Notes: generated from the letters alone by a model not told the origin. DNA of 64,000 bases from Lachnospiraceae bacterium (GCA_015056765.1 SVFQ01000003.1:90433-154432); one strand, 5' to 3'. Counted from the first letter of the stretch, positions 25,844 through 35,300 are shown. A program made the numbers and translations.

Positions 25844-28222
25844 ATGATTTATAACTTTATATTGAAAAACCAAATGGACATTATGCTGGGCTTGTGCGCT
25901 GTTTCCATCATGATGGTCATCATGCTTCTTCTGACAAGATTCATGGCACCCAAGAGAAAGCGAATCCTGCTTATGGTGGAAGTCGTGGCGGCACTTTTAC
26001 TTGCTTCTGATCGAGCTGCTTACCTGTATCGCGGAGACGTGAGCCAAAAAGGGTACTTCATGGTGAGATTCTCGAATTTCATGGTGTTCTTTTTGACACC
26101 GGCAGTGGTGCTGGGGTTCAATAGTTATCTGACAGACCTTTTGGAAACAGAGGGCAAGTTAGAAAAGATTCCCAGGCGATTGACCATATCGGGACTAGCT
26201 GCTGTTATGGGGATGTTACTGGCGATTCTGGCTCACTTTACAGGCCTGTACTATACCTTTGATGCGCAGAATGTGTATCACAGGGGCCCGGGCTTTCTGA
26301 TTGCATATATCATACCGGTGGTTTTTCCACTGATTCAATTTACGGTCATTCAGCAATATCGGAAAACCTTTAGTAAACTGATTTATGTATCCTTGGTTCT
26401 GTTCATCTTCGTGCCAATTGCTATGGGAATTCTGCAGATTTTTGCCTATGGGATATCCATTGTGAATATGGCTATGGTGCTGGTATCCTTATCTTTGTAC
26501 TTTTTCTCTTACCTGGACATCAACGAAGTGGTAGAGAAAGCGCATGAGATGGAAGTGGAAGACTTGCACAAAGAACAGGACAGCATGAAAAGACTGTTCA
26601 ATCAGACGGCTACCGCCTTTGTTTCAGCAGTTGAGAAAAGGGATGTGTTTTCCGAAGGTCATGCTACCAGGGTGGCAGAACTAGCCAGACGTATCGCCAC
26701 AGCTGCCGGCAAAAGCGAAGAGGAAAGTGAAAAGGTATACTATGCGGCCTTGCTTCATGATGTAGGTATGATCGGCATCTCGGATGCGGTGATAGAAAAA
26801 GCGGAAGATTTAAATAGCGAGGAATACGAGGAAGTAAGACATAAGCCGGAACTAAGTGCACAAATCCTTTCGGCGATTGAAGAGTATCCTTATCTCAGTG
26901 AAGGGGCTAAGTACTCCTGTGAAAGATACGATGGAAAAGGATATCCTAATGGCCTGAAAGGGGAAGAGATTCCGGAAATCTCTCGTATTATCACGGTGGC
27001 GGATGCCTATGATAACATGCATTCCAGAAAGAGGTTCAGGGATCCACTTTCCTATATCGTGATCCGAGAAGAATTTGTCAAAGAATCCGGCGGACAGTTC
27101 GATCCGAACTATGCAGAAATCATGCTGCAGATTATGGATGCAGAGCATTTGAAAAATGAAACACAGGAATACAGGCCACTGGAAACAGAGCTTTCCTGCA
27201 AAGAGTACAGAGAGCATGTGTCTTCCGGCATTCCGATAGAAGAAGAGGAGACGCGAATCACCTTTGACTATCGGGAAGATAAGGAGAATAAAGAAGAATT
27301 CTCAGCACCATCGTTAATCCTGTTTGATGCATATGATAGACAGACTCATGTGAATATCAAATCCATTGAGGCTTACCGGTATCAGGAATATGGAGAGGTT
27401 TGGTTTGATGGAAAGTATATTTCCACCAGTGCCAGAGATATGGAACTGGAGGAACTGGAAAAAGAAAAAAGAGGTCGTAAGATAAAATTTTCCGGAGGAA
27501 GTTATGAAATTACTACCGGAAGGTTTGAGGATCATTTTTTCGTCAGGATGATCAGCCCTAATCGAAGTCAGGAACTGGTTGTGGCGCTGCCCAATATCTC
27601 CAAATCAGCATACATTGGACTTACCTGCGAGCATGGTACCTTGTCGAATATCCGGACAGAAAAGACCGGAAGGGTGATGGAAGACGGAGATATCAAAAGA
27701 TTGGTGGGGGAAATCAGTTATACCAATAGACTGGAATCAGACTTGCCAAATCTCCAAATCGATAAAACCAGGTCAGCCGCCACTGTAGGGCTTTTGCTGA
27801 GAGACTATATGAGGATTGATTTCCATACCATGAGCCTTCCTACAGCGAATCTGGTTTGGCACTGTGCGTATATTCTGATTTTTAATTCTGAGGATGGCAT
27901 GGTGTTTGGGAAGAATTACAAAGAGTATGCTATGATAAAGATAAACGGGGAAGTTTCGCAGGATGAAGGCACTGCAGAAAATGACTTCGAGATGAAAAAG
28001 GAAAGTTCTTTCCAGGGCTTCAATGCATGGAAAGAAGCCAATAAAGAAGGCATCGAATGTACTGTCGAGCTGGTTCGCAAGGGCAATACGGTTCGATTGA
28101 AAACAGAGAATTTAGGTGTGTTTATTCAAAACACCACCACCATCAAAGAAGGTGATGGGAAAGTGTATGTAGCCCTGACGGGAGATCAGGTTGCATTAAC
28201 AGACATTAGAGTAAGAAGCTAA
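25844..28222 (+). CDS. Membrane HD-GYP-like protein with damaged active site and beta-rich C-terminus (paralogue B)
   Basis: The 792-residue product is a paralogue of the protein at 13631 and is collinear with it throughout. It has about seven membrane segments (residues 8-230), an HD-GYP domain (about 258-430) and a beta-rich C-terminal region with the paired endings YIGLTCEHGTLSNIR and YVALTGDQVALTDIR. H305-D306 (LLHDVG) and DGKGYP remain, but the paired histidines are replaced by S358-C359 (KYSCERYDG) and the KTHSQIG segment reads RHKPELS. Loss of these metal ligands makes phosphodiesterase activity unlikely, so it may work as a sensor or partner protein. It follows the hybrid kinase by 18 bases. 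Confidence 0.87.
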   Translation: MIYNFILKNQMDIMLGLCAVSIMMVIMLLLTRFMAPKRKRILLMVEVVAALLLASDRAAYLYRGDVSQKGYFMVRFSNFMVFFLTPAVVLGFNSYLTDLLETEGKLEKIPRRLTISGLAAVMGMLLAILAHFTGLYYTFDAQNVYHRGPGFLIAYIIPVVFPLIQFTVIQQYRKTFSKLIYVSLVLFIFVPIAMGILQIFAYGISIVNMAMVLVSLSLYFFSYLDINEVVEKAHEMEVEDLHKEQDSMKRLFNQTATAFVSAVEKRDVFSEGHATRVAELARRIATAAGKSEEESEKVYYAALLHDVGMIGISDAVIEKAEDLNSEEYEEVRHKPELSAQILSAIEEYPYLSEGAKYSCERYDGKGYPNGLKGEEIPEISRIITVADAYDNMHSRKRFRDPLSYIVIREEFVKESGGQFDPNYAEIMLQIMDAEHLKNETQEYRPLETELSCKEYREHVSSGIPIEEEETRITFDYREDKENKEEFSAPSLILFDAYDRQTHVNIKSIEAYRYQEYGEVWFDGKYISTSARDMELEELEKEKRGRKIKFSGGSYEITTGRFEDHFFVRMISPNRSQELVVALPNISKSAYIGLTCEHGTLSNIRTEKTGRVMEDGDIKRLVGEISYTNRLESDLPNLQIDKTRSAATVGLLLRDYMRIDFHTMSLPTANLVWHCAYILIFNSEDGMVFGKNYKEYAMIKINGEVSQDEGTAENDFEMKKESSFQGFNAWKEANKEGIECTVELVRKGNTVRLKTENLGVFIQNTTTIKEGDGKVYVALTGDQVALTDIRVRS

Positions 28223-28236
28223 GAGAGGGATAAGAC

Positions 28237-29718
28237 ATGAATGAAAAAGCAAGAGTCAACAAAGTAATGATTACCTGTTATACCACCATGGTGGTGATTT
28301 TAGCACTGGCATATTTGCTGGAGCTTGCAAAGGGTGCAAAGACAGTAGGGTACATCGTGATTTTCTTATTACTGGATTTGGTACCGTGGGGATTTACATT
28401 CTTTCTATATAAGAAAGATGCTACATTAGAACTTGTACAAAAGGGCAGTGCTTACGGCTTTTGCCTGCTGTATATTTTCGCATTATTGACCAGTGATTCA
28501 CAGCTTAGCTTTATCTATGCATTTGTGCTTTTGACGGCAATGATTGTAACCAATAATTTCCCCCTTATGAGAAATTATGCCATTGCGGTTGTACTTGCCA
28601 ATATCGTAGCGGTAGCCATGGCGTTTTTGACTAATCCGGAAAAGGCAAAAGCCAATATGGCTTCCTATGAGATTCAGATTATCGCCACGATTTTAATGTC
28701 GATTTTTGCACTGGTAGGTATCAATACATCCAGCAGAATCAATGCAGAGAAGTTGGAAGAATCTGAGCGAAATGCAAAGAGCGAAGAAGAACTGCTTAGA
28801 ACAACCTATAGCGTTGTGAATAACGTAACGGAAAGAGCTACAGAAGTAGGTAGTAATGTAGACCTGCTTTCTGCTTCTGCAAAAGATACTGTAGAATCTA
28901 TGCACCGGGTGAGCAGTGGAGCGCAGCAGACTGCGGATGCGTTAGAGCAGCAGATGACTATGACAGGAGAAATCCAGGGTATTATCAAAGAGGCGAATGA
29001 TTTATCCGATGAAATCAAAGAGCTTTCTGAGAACGCTGCTTCTCATGTAAAGGTGGGCATGAAGAATGTGGAGGAATTACATTCCAGTTCCGAGCAGTCC
29101 AAAGAAAGCAGTGAAAATGTAACCAATGAAATGGATGTGCTGACTGCGAAAACAGAGGATGCCATTAAAATTACCAGTATCATCAATGGCATCGCAAAAC
29201 AGACCAGCCTCCTAGCACTGAATGCTTCCATCGAAGCAGCAAGAGCAGGAGAAGCCGGCAGAGGATTTGCGGTTGTTGCTACTGAAATCAATAATTTGGC
29301 AAGCCAAACCCAGGGGGCTACAGCAGACATTGAAAAAATTATCGATGAACTGAAAGCGGCTAGTGGCGCTGCCAGAACTGCAGTAGAGCAGCTTTCCGAG
29401 CAGGCTTCCAAACAGTCGACGCTGATCGAAGAGACCAAAGAGGGCTTTACCAGCATCAAAGACAGTGTGGAGACGGTAAATGAAAACGCCAAAACACAGG
29501 CTAGTAAGATGAAAGAACTAGAGAAGAGCAATCAGGCTATTGTGGAAAGTATCGATCACATTTCTGCGGTATCTCAGGAACTGACTGCCAATGCCCAGCA
29601 GACGGTGGAAGTATCCGATCAGAATGAAGAGATTTCTGAAGGCATCAAAGAGAGTATGAAGAAAGTTCTGAATATTCTGGATGCATTTAAAAAGAAATAT
29701 ATGGTAGATGCAGAATAG
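28237..29718 (+). CDS. Methyl-accepting chemotaxis protein without an outside sensor domain
   Basis: The 493-residue receptor has six closely spaced membrane segments (about residues 8-165) and no sizeable external domain. A coiled-coil signalling region (about 180-490) follows. The CheA/CheW-contacting hairpin tip is visible ([23 protein letters not shown] split around the conserved Glu-Ala pairs). It should pass a membrane or energy-state signal to the flagellar motor. No che genes are nearby. It is the last gene of the 19452-29718 operon (14-base gap), linking c-di-GMP control to motility, and is followed by a strong terminator. Confidence 0.93.
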   Translation: MNEKARVNKVMITCYTTMVVILALAYLLELAKGAKTVGYIVIFLLLDLVPWGFTFFLYKKDATLELVQKGSAYGFCLLYIFALLTSDSQLSFIYAFVLLTAMIVTNNFPLMRNYAIAVVLANIVAVAMAFLTNPEKAKANMASYEIQIIATILMSIFALVGINTSSRINAEKLEESERNAKSEEELLRTTYSVVNNVTERATEVGSNVDLLSASAKDTVESMHRVSSGAQQTADALEQQMTMTGEIQGIIKEANDLSDEIKELSENAASHVKVGMKNVEELHSSSEQSKESSENVTNEMDVLTAKTEDAIKITSIINGIAKQTSLLALNASIEAARAGEAGRGFAVVATEINNLASQTQGATADIEKIIDELKAASGAARTAVEQLSEQASKQSTLIEETKEGFTSIKDSVETVNENAKTQASKMKELEKSNQAIVESIDHISAVSQELTANAQQTVEVSDQNEEISEGIKESMKKVLNILDAFKKKYMVDAE

Positions 29719-29737
29719 TACCCGGCAGACCGGAATG

Positions 29738-29766
29738 AAAAAGGGTGTTTACAGACGCCCTTTTTT
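29738..29766 (+). terminator. Intrinsic terminator of the signalling operon
   Basis: AAAAAGGGTGT / ACGCCCTTTTT (29738-29748, 29755-29765), one G-T pair, loop TTACAG, T tract. Confidence 0.9.
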
Positions 29767-29780
29767 ATGTTAAACTTACC

Positions 29781-29850
29781 GAGTATGATTTTGTTGCTGA
29801 TACTCAGCCTACGGACACTCCGACCGGGACTTAGTATACGGCGTATTTTA
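29781..29850 (+). promoter_or_regulatory. Structured leader before rpsO
   Basis: The stem GAGTAT/ATACTC (29781-29786, 29800-29805) and a second possible stem around TATACGGCGTAT (29835-29846) lie in the leader. S15 represses its own translation through leader structures in several bacteria, and the folds differ between lineages. This leader is a candidate, unproved by motif. Confidence 0.4.
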
Positions 29851-29872
29851 GAAGTATAGGAGGATTTTACAA

Positions 29873-30139
29873 ATGATTACAAAAGAGAAAAAAGCTGAAA
29901 TCATGAAAGAGTTTGCTAGAAGCGAAGGCGATACAGGTTCACCAGAAGTACAGGTTGCTGTATTAACTGAGAGAATCAAAGAGCTGACAGCACACTTACA
30001 GGAGCATCCAAAGGATCACCACTCCAGAAGAGGTCTTCTGATGATGGTTGGTCAGAGAAGAGGTCTTCTTGGTTACCTTAAGAAAAAAGATATCGAGAGA
30101 TACCGTGCTCTGATTGAGAAGCTTGGTCTTAGAAAATAA
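29873..30139 (+). CDS. rpsO: 30S ribosomal protein S15
   Basis: This 88-residue small-subunit protein binds the central domain of 16S rRNA early in assembly. The sequence is typical: [35 protein letters not shown] and [14 protein letters not shown], with the conserved His-His/Ser-Arg RNA contacts. AGGAGG lies about ten bases before the ATG. pnp lies downstream, the widespread rpsO-pnp order, with a terminator between them. Confidence 0.98.
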   Translation: MITKEKKAEIMKEFARSEGDTGSPEVQVAVLTERIKELTAHLQEHPKDHHSRRGLLMMVGQRRGLLGYLKKKDIERYRALIEKLGLRK

Positions 30140-30150
30140 TTTCAAAGAAG

Positions 30151-30182
30151 AAGCGGAAGCGAATCATTCGTTTCCGCTTTTT
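30151..30182 (+). terminator. Intrinsic terminator after rpsO
   Basis: A 13-bp stem AAGCGGAAGCGAA / TTCGTTTCCGCTT with one G-T pair, loop TCA, then TTT. Confidence 0.88.
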
Positions 30183-30195
30183 GAAGTATTAAGAA

Positions 30196-30219
30196 TACCA
30201 ATTTTTCATCAGATTGGTA
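30196..30219 (+). promoter_or_regulatory. Hairpin in the pnp leader
   Basis: TACCAAT / ATTGGTA (30196-30202, 30213-30219) with a 10-base loop, 64 bases before the pnp start. In E. coli a longer RNase III-cut leader hairpin mediates pnp autocontrol; this shorter stem could have a related role. Confidence 0.35.
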
Positions 30220-30283
30220 AGTGTATGGCGATGGCAGTCTTATCGTGGGATTGCAGGAAGAACATCGCAGAAGGAGAAAAAAT

Positions 30284-32377
30284 ATGTATAAAACTTATTC
30301 CATGGAACTTGCTGGTAGAACTCTGAAAGTTGAAATCGGCAAAGTCGGCAAACAGGCTAATGGTTGCGCATTTATGAGCTACGGTGATACCACTGTGCTT
30401 TCTACCGCAACTGCAAGTGATGCACCAAGAGATGGCATCGACTTTTTCCCTTGTAGCGTAGAGTACGAGGAGAAATTCTATTCCGTAGGCAAAATGCCAG
30501 GCGGTTTCAACAAAAGAGAGGGTAAAGCATCCGAGAACGCTATTCTGACAAGCCGTGTAATCGACCGTCCTATGCGTCCTCTGTTCCCAAAGGATTATCG
30601 CAACGATGTAACTTTGAATAACATGGTTATGTCTGTAGATCCAGAATGCAGACCTGAATTAGTAGCTATGCTGGGTACAGCCATCGCTACCACCATTTCT
30701 GATATTCCTTTCGATGGTCCTGTATCTATGACCCAGATTGGTATGATGGATGGACAGTTCATCATTAACCCAAGCCAGGAGCAGTGGGATAAGGGTGATT
30801 TACAGATGACAGTAGCTTCCACAGAGAAGAAAGTCATCATGATTGAAGCAGGTGCAAATGAGATTCCTGAAGATAAAATCATCGAAGCAATCTACACGGC
30901 TGATGGTGTAAATAAGCAGGTTATCGAATTCATCAAAGGCATCGTAGCTGAAGTCGGCAAACCAAAACATGATTATGTATCCTGCGCTATTCCGGAGCAG
31001 ATGTTTGAGGATATCAAGAAAATCGTTCCTCCTGCTGAAATGGAAGAAGCAGTATTCTCTGATGACAAACAGACCAGAGAAGCAAATGTAAAAGCTGTAA
31101 CAGAGAAACTTGCAGAGGCATTTGCAGATAACGAAGACTACTTAGCAGTACTTGGCGAAGCTGTATATCAGTATCAGAAGAAGACTGTACGTAAGATGAT
31201 TCTGAAAGATCACAAGCGTCCAGACGGTCGTGCAATCGACCAGATTCGTCCTCTGTCTGCAGAAGTAGATCTGATTCCTAGAGTACATGGTTCCGCTATG
31301 TTTACTCGTGGACAAACACAGATTTGTGATGTTGTTACACTGGCACCACTTTCTGAAGCACAGAAAATCGATGGACTTGATCCAAACGTAACAGAGAAGA
31401 GATACATCCACCACTATAACTTCCCTGCATATTCTGTAGGTGAGACAAAAGTTAGCCGTGGTCCTGGACGTAGAGAAATCGGTCATGGTGCACTTGCTGA
31501 AAGAGCATTGAAACCAGTGATTCCTTCTGCAACTGATTTCCCATATGCAATCCGTGCCGTATCCGAGACCTTCGAGTCTAACGGATCCACTTCTATGGCT
31601 TCCACTTGCGCAAGCTGTATGGCACTGATGGCTGCCGGTGTTCCGATTAAGAGAATGGTAGCCGGTATCTCTTGTGGTCTGGTTACAGGTGATACAGATG
31701 ACGATTTCTTAGTACTGACTGATATCCAGGGTCTCGAAGATTTCTTCGGTGATATGGACTTCAAGGTAACCGGTACTACAGAAGGTATCACAGCAATCCA
31801 GATGGATATCAAGATCCACGGACTTACCCGTCCAATCGTAGAAGAAGCAATCAGAAGAGCTAGAGAAGCAAGACTTTTCATCATGGATACTTGTATGAAA
31901 CCTGCTATTTCTGCTCCAAGACCTACTGTAAATGAGTACGCACCAAAGATTATCACAATCCAGATCGATCCTGACAGAATTGGTGATGTAGTAGGACAGA
32001 AGGGCAAGACAATCAACGAAATCATCGCTCGTACAGGCGTTAAGATTGATATCACAGATGACGGTATGGTTAGCGTATGTGGTATTGATAAAGAGAAGAT
32101 GGATCAGGCAATCGAGATGATCAAGATCATCACTACCGATTTTGAAGCCGGTCAGATCTTCAAGGGTACAGTAGTATCCATCAAAGAGTTCGGTGCTTTC
32201 ATCGAGTTCGCACCTGGCAAAGAAGGTATGGTTCATATCTCCAAGATTGCCAATGAGAGAATCAACCATGTAGAAGATGTACTGACACTTGGCGACAAGG
32301 TAACAGTTGTTTGCCTTGGCAAAGACAAGATGGGACGTATCTCCTTCTCCATGAAAGACGTAGCACAGAACGCATAA
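30284..32377 (+). CDS. pnp: Polyribonucleotide nucleotidyltransferase (PNPase)
   Basis: This phosphorolytic 3'-5' exoribonuclease works in RNA turnover. The 697 residues have the full order: a first RNase PH-like core (about 1-220), a helical linker, a second active PH core with RGQTQ, GPGRREIGHG and SNGSTSMAS (about 310-540), a KH domain (VVGQKGKTINEIIARTG) and an S1 domain (GTVVSIKEFGAFIEF). The start at 30284 is chosen because GAAGGAG lies seven bases before it and the protein then begins MYKTYSMELAG, as in relatives. An in-frame ATG 63 bases upstream lacks this site. Confidence 0.97.
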   Translation: MYKTYSMELAGRTLKVEIGKVGKQANGCAFMSYGDTTVLSTATASDAPRDGIDFFPCSVEYEEKFYSVGKMPGGFNKREGKASENAILTSRVIDRPMRPLFPKDYRNDVTLNNMVMSVDPECRPELVAMLGTAIATTISDIPFDGPVSMTQIGMMDGQFIINPSQEQWDKGDLQMTVASTEKKVIMIEAGANEIPEDKIIEAIYTADGVNKQVIEFIKGIVAEVGKPKHDYVSCAIPEQMFEDIKKIVPPAEMEEAVFSDDKQTREANVKAVTEKLAEAFADNEDYLAVLGEAVYQYQKKTVRKMILKDHKRPDGRAIDQIRPLSAEVDLIPRVHGSAMFTRGQTQICDVVTLAPLSEAQKIDGLDPNVTEKRYIHHYNFPAYSVGETKVSRGPGRREIGHGALAERALKPVIPSATDFPYAIRAVSETFESNGSTSMASTCASCMALMAAGVPIKRMVAGISCGLVTGDTDDDFLVLTDIQGLEDFFGDMDFKVTGTTEGITAIQMDIKIHGLTRPIVEEAIRRAREARLFIMDTCMKPAISAPRPTVNEYAPKIITIQIDPDRIGDVVGQKGKTINEIIARTGVKIDITDDGMVSVCGIDKEKMDQAIEMIKIITTDFEAGQIFKGTVVSIKEFGAFIEFAPGKEGMVHISKIANERINHVEDVLTLGDKVTVVCLGKDKMGRISFSMKDVAQNA

Positions 32378-32383
32378 TTACAA

Positions 32384-32405
32384 GCCCAGGTGGCAACACC
32401 TGGGC
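32384..32405 (+). other. GNRA-capped hairpin between pnp and prfC
   Basis: GCCCAGGTG / CACCTGGGC, nine perfect pairs closed by a GCAA tetraloop, beginning six bases after the pnp stop. No T tract follows (ATAACTATG), so it is more likely an mRNA 3'-end stabiliser or processing element than a terminator. Confidence 0.6.
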
Positions 32406-32431
32406 ATAACTATGTAAGAAAGGTTATTACA

Positions 32432-34039
32432 GTGGCTAATTTAACACAGGAAATCAATAGAAGAAGAACCTTTGCGATTATTTCTCACCCGGATGCCGGT
32501 AAAACCACTCTGACTGAGAAATTTTTGCTTTACGGAGGTGCTATTAATTTAGCCGGTTCCGTAAAGGGAAAAGCCACCGCCAGACACGCAGTATCTGACT
32601 GGATGGAAATCGAAAAGGAAAGAGGTATTTCCGTTACTTCTTCTGTTTTACAGTTTGAATATGATGGTTATTGCATCAACATTCTGGACACACCGGGACA
32701 TCAGGACTTCTCTGAAGATACCTATCGTACTTTGATGGCAGCTGACTCTGCAGTCATGGTAATCGACGGTTCCAAGGGTGTGGAGCCACAGACCAGAAAG
32801 CTTTTCAAGGTCTGTGCCATGAGACATATTCCGATTTTCACTTTTATTAATAAAATGGATCGTGATGCAAAAGATACCTTTGATTTATTGGATGAAGTAG
32901 AGAAGGAACTTGGTATCGCTACCTGTCCTATGAACTGGCCAATCGGTTCCGGTAAAGGATTCAAGGGTGTCTATGACCGCGAGAAGAAACAGGTGCTGAC
33001 TTTCTCCGATACGGAAAAGGGTACCAAAGAAGGTCATACAGAAGTTATCGATGTGAATGATGCTGATAAATTAGTATCTTTTATTGGTGCTGAAGCACAG
33101 GATAAATTAAACGAAGAACTGGAGCTTTTAGAAGGGGCCGGTGCAGAGTATGATTTGGATATGGTCAGAGCAGGTGAGCTGACTCCGGTATTCTTTGGTT
33201 CTGCACTGACCAACTTTGGTGTAGAAGTATTCTTACAGCACTTTTTAAAGATGGCTATGAATCCTAGCGGACGTAAGACCGCAAGCGGTGAGGTGGTGGA
33301 TCCTACTACCAATGATTTCTCCGCTTTTGTTTTTAAGATTCAGGCTAATATGAATAAAGCACACCGCGACCGTATCGCATTTATGCGTATCTGCTCCGGT
33401 AAGTATGATGCTACCATGAACGTAAAGCATGTACAGTCCGGCCGTGAAATGAGACTTTCTCAGCCACAGCAGATTATGGCAGATGAGCGTAAGATTCTGA
33501 CGGAAGCTTATGCAGGTGATATCATCGGTGTATTTGATCCGGGTATCTTCTCTATCGGTGACACCATTTGTGCACCAAAGGAAAACGTGCGTTATGAAGG
33601 TATTCCTACTTTTGCACCGGAGCATTTTGCCAGAGTGCGTCAGATGGATACCATGAAGAGAAAGCAGTTCGTGAAAGGTATCACCCAGATTGCCCAGGAA
33701 GGTGCTATCCAGATTTTCCAGGAGTTTAACACAGGTCTTGAGGAAATCATCGTAGGTGTAGTAGGTGTCCTGCAGTTCGAAGTATTGGAATATCGTCTGA
33801 AAAACGAATATAATGTAGAAATAAAGCTGGAAAAATTACCGTATGAATATATCCGTTGGATTGAAAACGATACGGAGATTGATTTGGCAAGACTTCAGGG
33901 TACTTCTGATATGAAGAAGATCAAAGACCTGAAGGATAGACCTTTGCTTTTATTCATCAATGAGTGGAGCATTGGTATGACACTGGATCGTAACAAAGAT
34001 TTGAAACTATCTGAGTTCGGTCGCAATGATGATATTTAA
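32432..34039 (+). CDS. prfC: Peptide chain release factor 3
   Basis: This translational GTPase removes RF1/RF2 from the ribosome after termination. The 535 residues include the P-loop SHPDAGKTTLTEK, switch II LDTPGHQDFSED, the NKMD-type guanine motif (INKMDRDAKD), an EF-Tu-like second domain and the RF3-specific C-terminal domain (QFEVLEYRLKNEY). The GTG at 32432 is chosen because it gives the family start (ANLTQEINRRRTFAI) and follows AAAGG. An upstream in-frame GTG at 32390 lies inside the hairpin stem after pnp and would add 14 unrelated residues. Confidence 0.95.
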   Translation: MANLTQEINRRRTFAIISHPDAGKTTLTEKFLLYGGAINLAGSVKGKATARHAVSDWMEIEKERGISVTSSVLQFEYDGYCINILDTPGHQDFSEDTYRTLMAADSAVMVIDGSKGVEPQTRKLFKVCAMRHIPIFTFINKMDRDAKDTFDLLDEVEKELGIATCPMNWPIGSGKGFKGVYDREKKQVLTFSDTEKGTKEGHTEVIDVNDADKLVSFIGAEAQDKLNEELELLEGAGAEYDLDMVRAGELTPVFFGSALTNFGVEVFLQHFLKMAMNPSGRKTASGEVVDPTTNDFSAFVFKIQANMNKAHRDRIAFMRICSGKYDATMNVKHVQSGREMRLSQPQQIMADERKILTEAYAGDIIGVFDPGIFSIGDTICAPKENVRYEGIPTFAPEHFARVRQMDTMKRKQFVKGITQIAQEGAIQIFQEFNTGLEEIIVGVVGVLQFEVLEYRLKNEYNVEIKLEKLPYEYIRWIENDTEIDLARLQGTSDMKKIKDLKDRPLLLFINEWSIGMTLDRNKDLKLSEFGRNDDI

Positions 34040-34068
34040 TTTGCACAGGAAGTAGGAAAGGGAAAAGC

Positions 34069-35292
34069 ATGAGAAACGCATGGCTAAATAGAGGTATCGT
34101 GGCGGCGTTTGTCATGCTGCTTTCTTTTTCACAGGTTGGCTGTGAATTACCGGATACTCTGGATGGATATCGAGATATCATCGAGAGTGAGCTTTTTGTT
34201 ACCACAGAAGAAGCCTCTTTGCCTGAAGAAGAGCAGAGCGAGACAGCGGAGTCTACTGTACTATCCGGAAAAGAGATTATCGAAGGCAATGATAGTTTTA
34301 GCGAAGATGGGTATTACTACAGCCTTTTGAGTAGTGAAGAACAGACCGTTTATCAGGAAGTGGTGGAAGCAATTCAAAATAGATCTTCCAAGCAGGTTTC
34401 TACGCTTTCAGAGGACATTTTAAAAAAGACCTATCAGGCTTATTTAAACGATCATCCGGAAGTCTTTTATCTGCAAGGATATACCTTTACCAAACATATG
34501 GTGGGAGATAAACTGGACCATATGTCAGTGGAAGGAAAGTTTGCCTATACTGCGGAAGAGATAGCGGAAAAGCAGGCTCAGGTAGATGCGGTGGTAGATC
34601 AGTTCCTGCAAAGCGTGCCGGAACCTGCATCGGATTATGAGAAATCCAAGCTGGTGTATGAGTACCTGGTGAAAGAAACCACCTATCAGCAAGGTGTGTC
34701 CGATAATCAGAACTATCTGTCCGTCTTTTTGGAACACAAATCTGTGTGCAACGGCTATGCCAAGGCAGCCCAGTATATGTTCCACAAAATGGGAATCCCT
34801 TGCATCGTGGTAAACGGAGATGCCGGAGGAGATAAACACGCCTGGAATATGGTGGTGCTGGACGGCAGTTATTGTGAGTTCGATGCTACCTGGGGTGATA
34901 TGTCTTATCATGGAGAGGGCAAAGAGAATGCCCCTGAAATCAATTACAGTTATCTGAATCTTTCCAGCGAAATGATGGGCAAAACCCACGCGGTGGATGG
35001 CATGTTTCCGGTGCCAAAGGCAGAAAGTGATGATCACAGCTACTATCAGCAGGAGGGAAGATACTTTACCTCTTATGACAAGGAGCAGTTAAAGGCTGTA
35101 GCCCTGGATTCCGCAAAGGATGGTGTGATTCGCATACAAGCCCGGGACGAGGCTCTCTATCAGGAACTTTATCAAAGCTTAATCGAGGATCAGGACATTT
35201 TCGATTACCTGGAATATGCAGGACTTACAACAGACGGAAATCTATCTTTTGTGACGGAAGATGAACTATACACCCTAAGCTTTTGGAAATGA
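34069..35292 (+). CDS. Exported transglutaminase-like (cysteine protease fold) protein
   Basis: The 407-residue exported protein has a signal sequence (about 1-25) ending at SQVGC, a possible but atypical lipoprotein cleavage site. A Glu-rich spacer and a helical region follow (to about 215). A transglutaminase-like core then carries a likely catalytic triad: Cys in KSVCNGYAKAAQ, His in KHAWNMV and Asp in FDATWGD. Such domains in Firmicutes work at the cell envelope on peptides or wall components. The last 90 residues are a small mixed domain of unknown kind. In many clostridia the spoIIIA genes occupy this position before the gls24-nusB block; here this gene does. Confidence 0.82.
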   Translation: MRNAWLNRGIVAAFVMLLSFSQVGCELPDTLDGYRDIIESELFVTTEEASLPEEEQSETAESTVLSGKEIIEGNDSFSEDGYYYSLLSSEEQTVYQEVVEAIQNRSSKQVSTLSEDILKKTYQAYLNDHPEVFYLQGYTFTKHMVGDKLDHMSVEGKFAYTAEEIAEKQAQVDAVVDQFLQSVPEPASDYEKSKLVYEYLVKETTYQQGVSDNQNYLSVFLEHKSVCNGYAKAAQYMFHKMGIPCIVVNGDAGGDKHAWNMVVLDGSYCEFDATWGDMSYHGEGKENAPEINYSYLNLSSEMMGKTHAVDGMFPVPKAESDDHSYYQQEGRYFTSYDKEQLKAVALDSAKDGVIRIQARDEALYQELYQSLIEDQDIFDYLEYAGLTTDGNLSFVTEDELYTLSFWK

Positions 35293-35300
35293 TAGAAGCG

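Noticed and set aside
31483-32055. 190-residue minus-strand frame opposite pnp
   Set aside because: The plus strand encodes the conserved PNPase core and KH domain throughout; the frame is Ser/Ile-rich shadow sequence.
31709-32269. 186-residue minus-strand frame opposite pnp
   Set aside because: Cys/Asp-rich shadow of the PNPase C-terminal region with no start signals.
32390-32431. Upstream GTG for prfC
   Set aside because: It is inside a stable hairpin stem and adds residues not found in the family.
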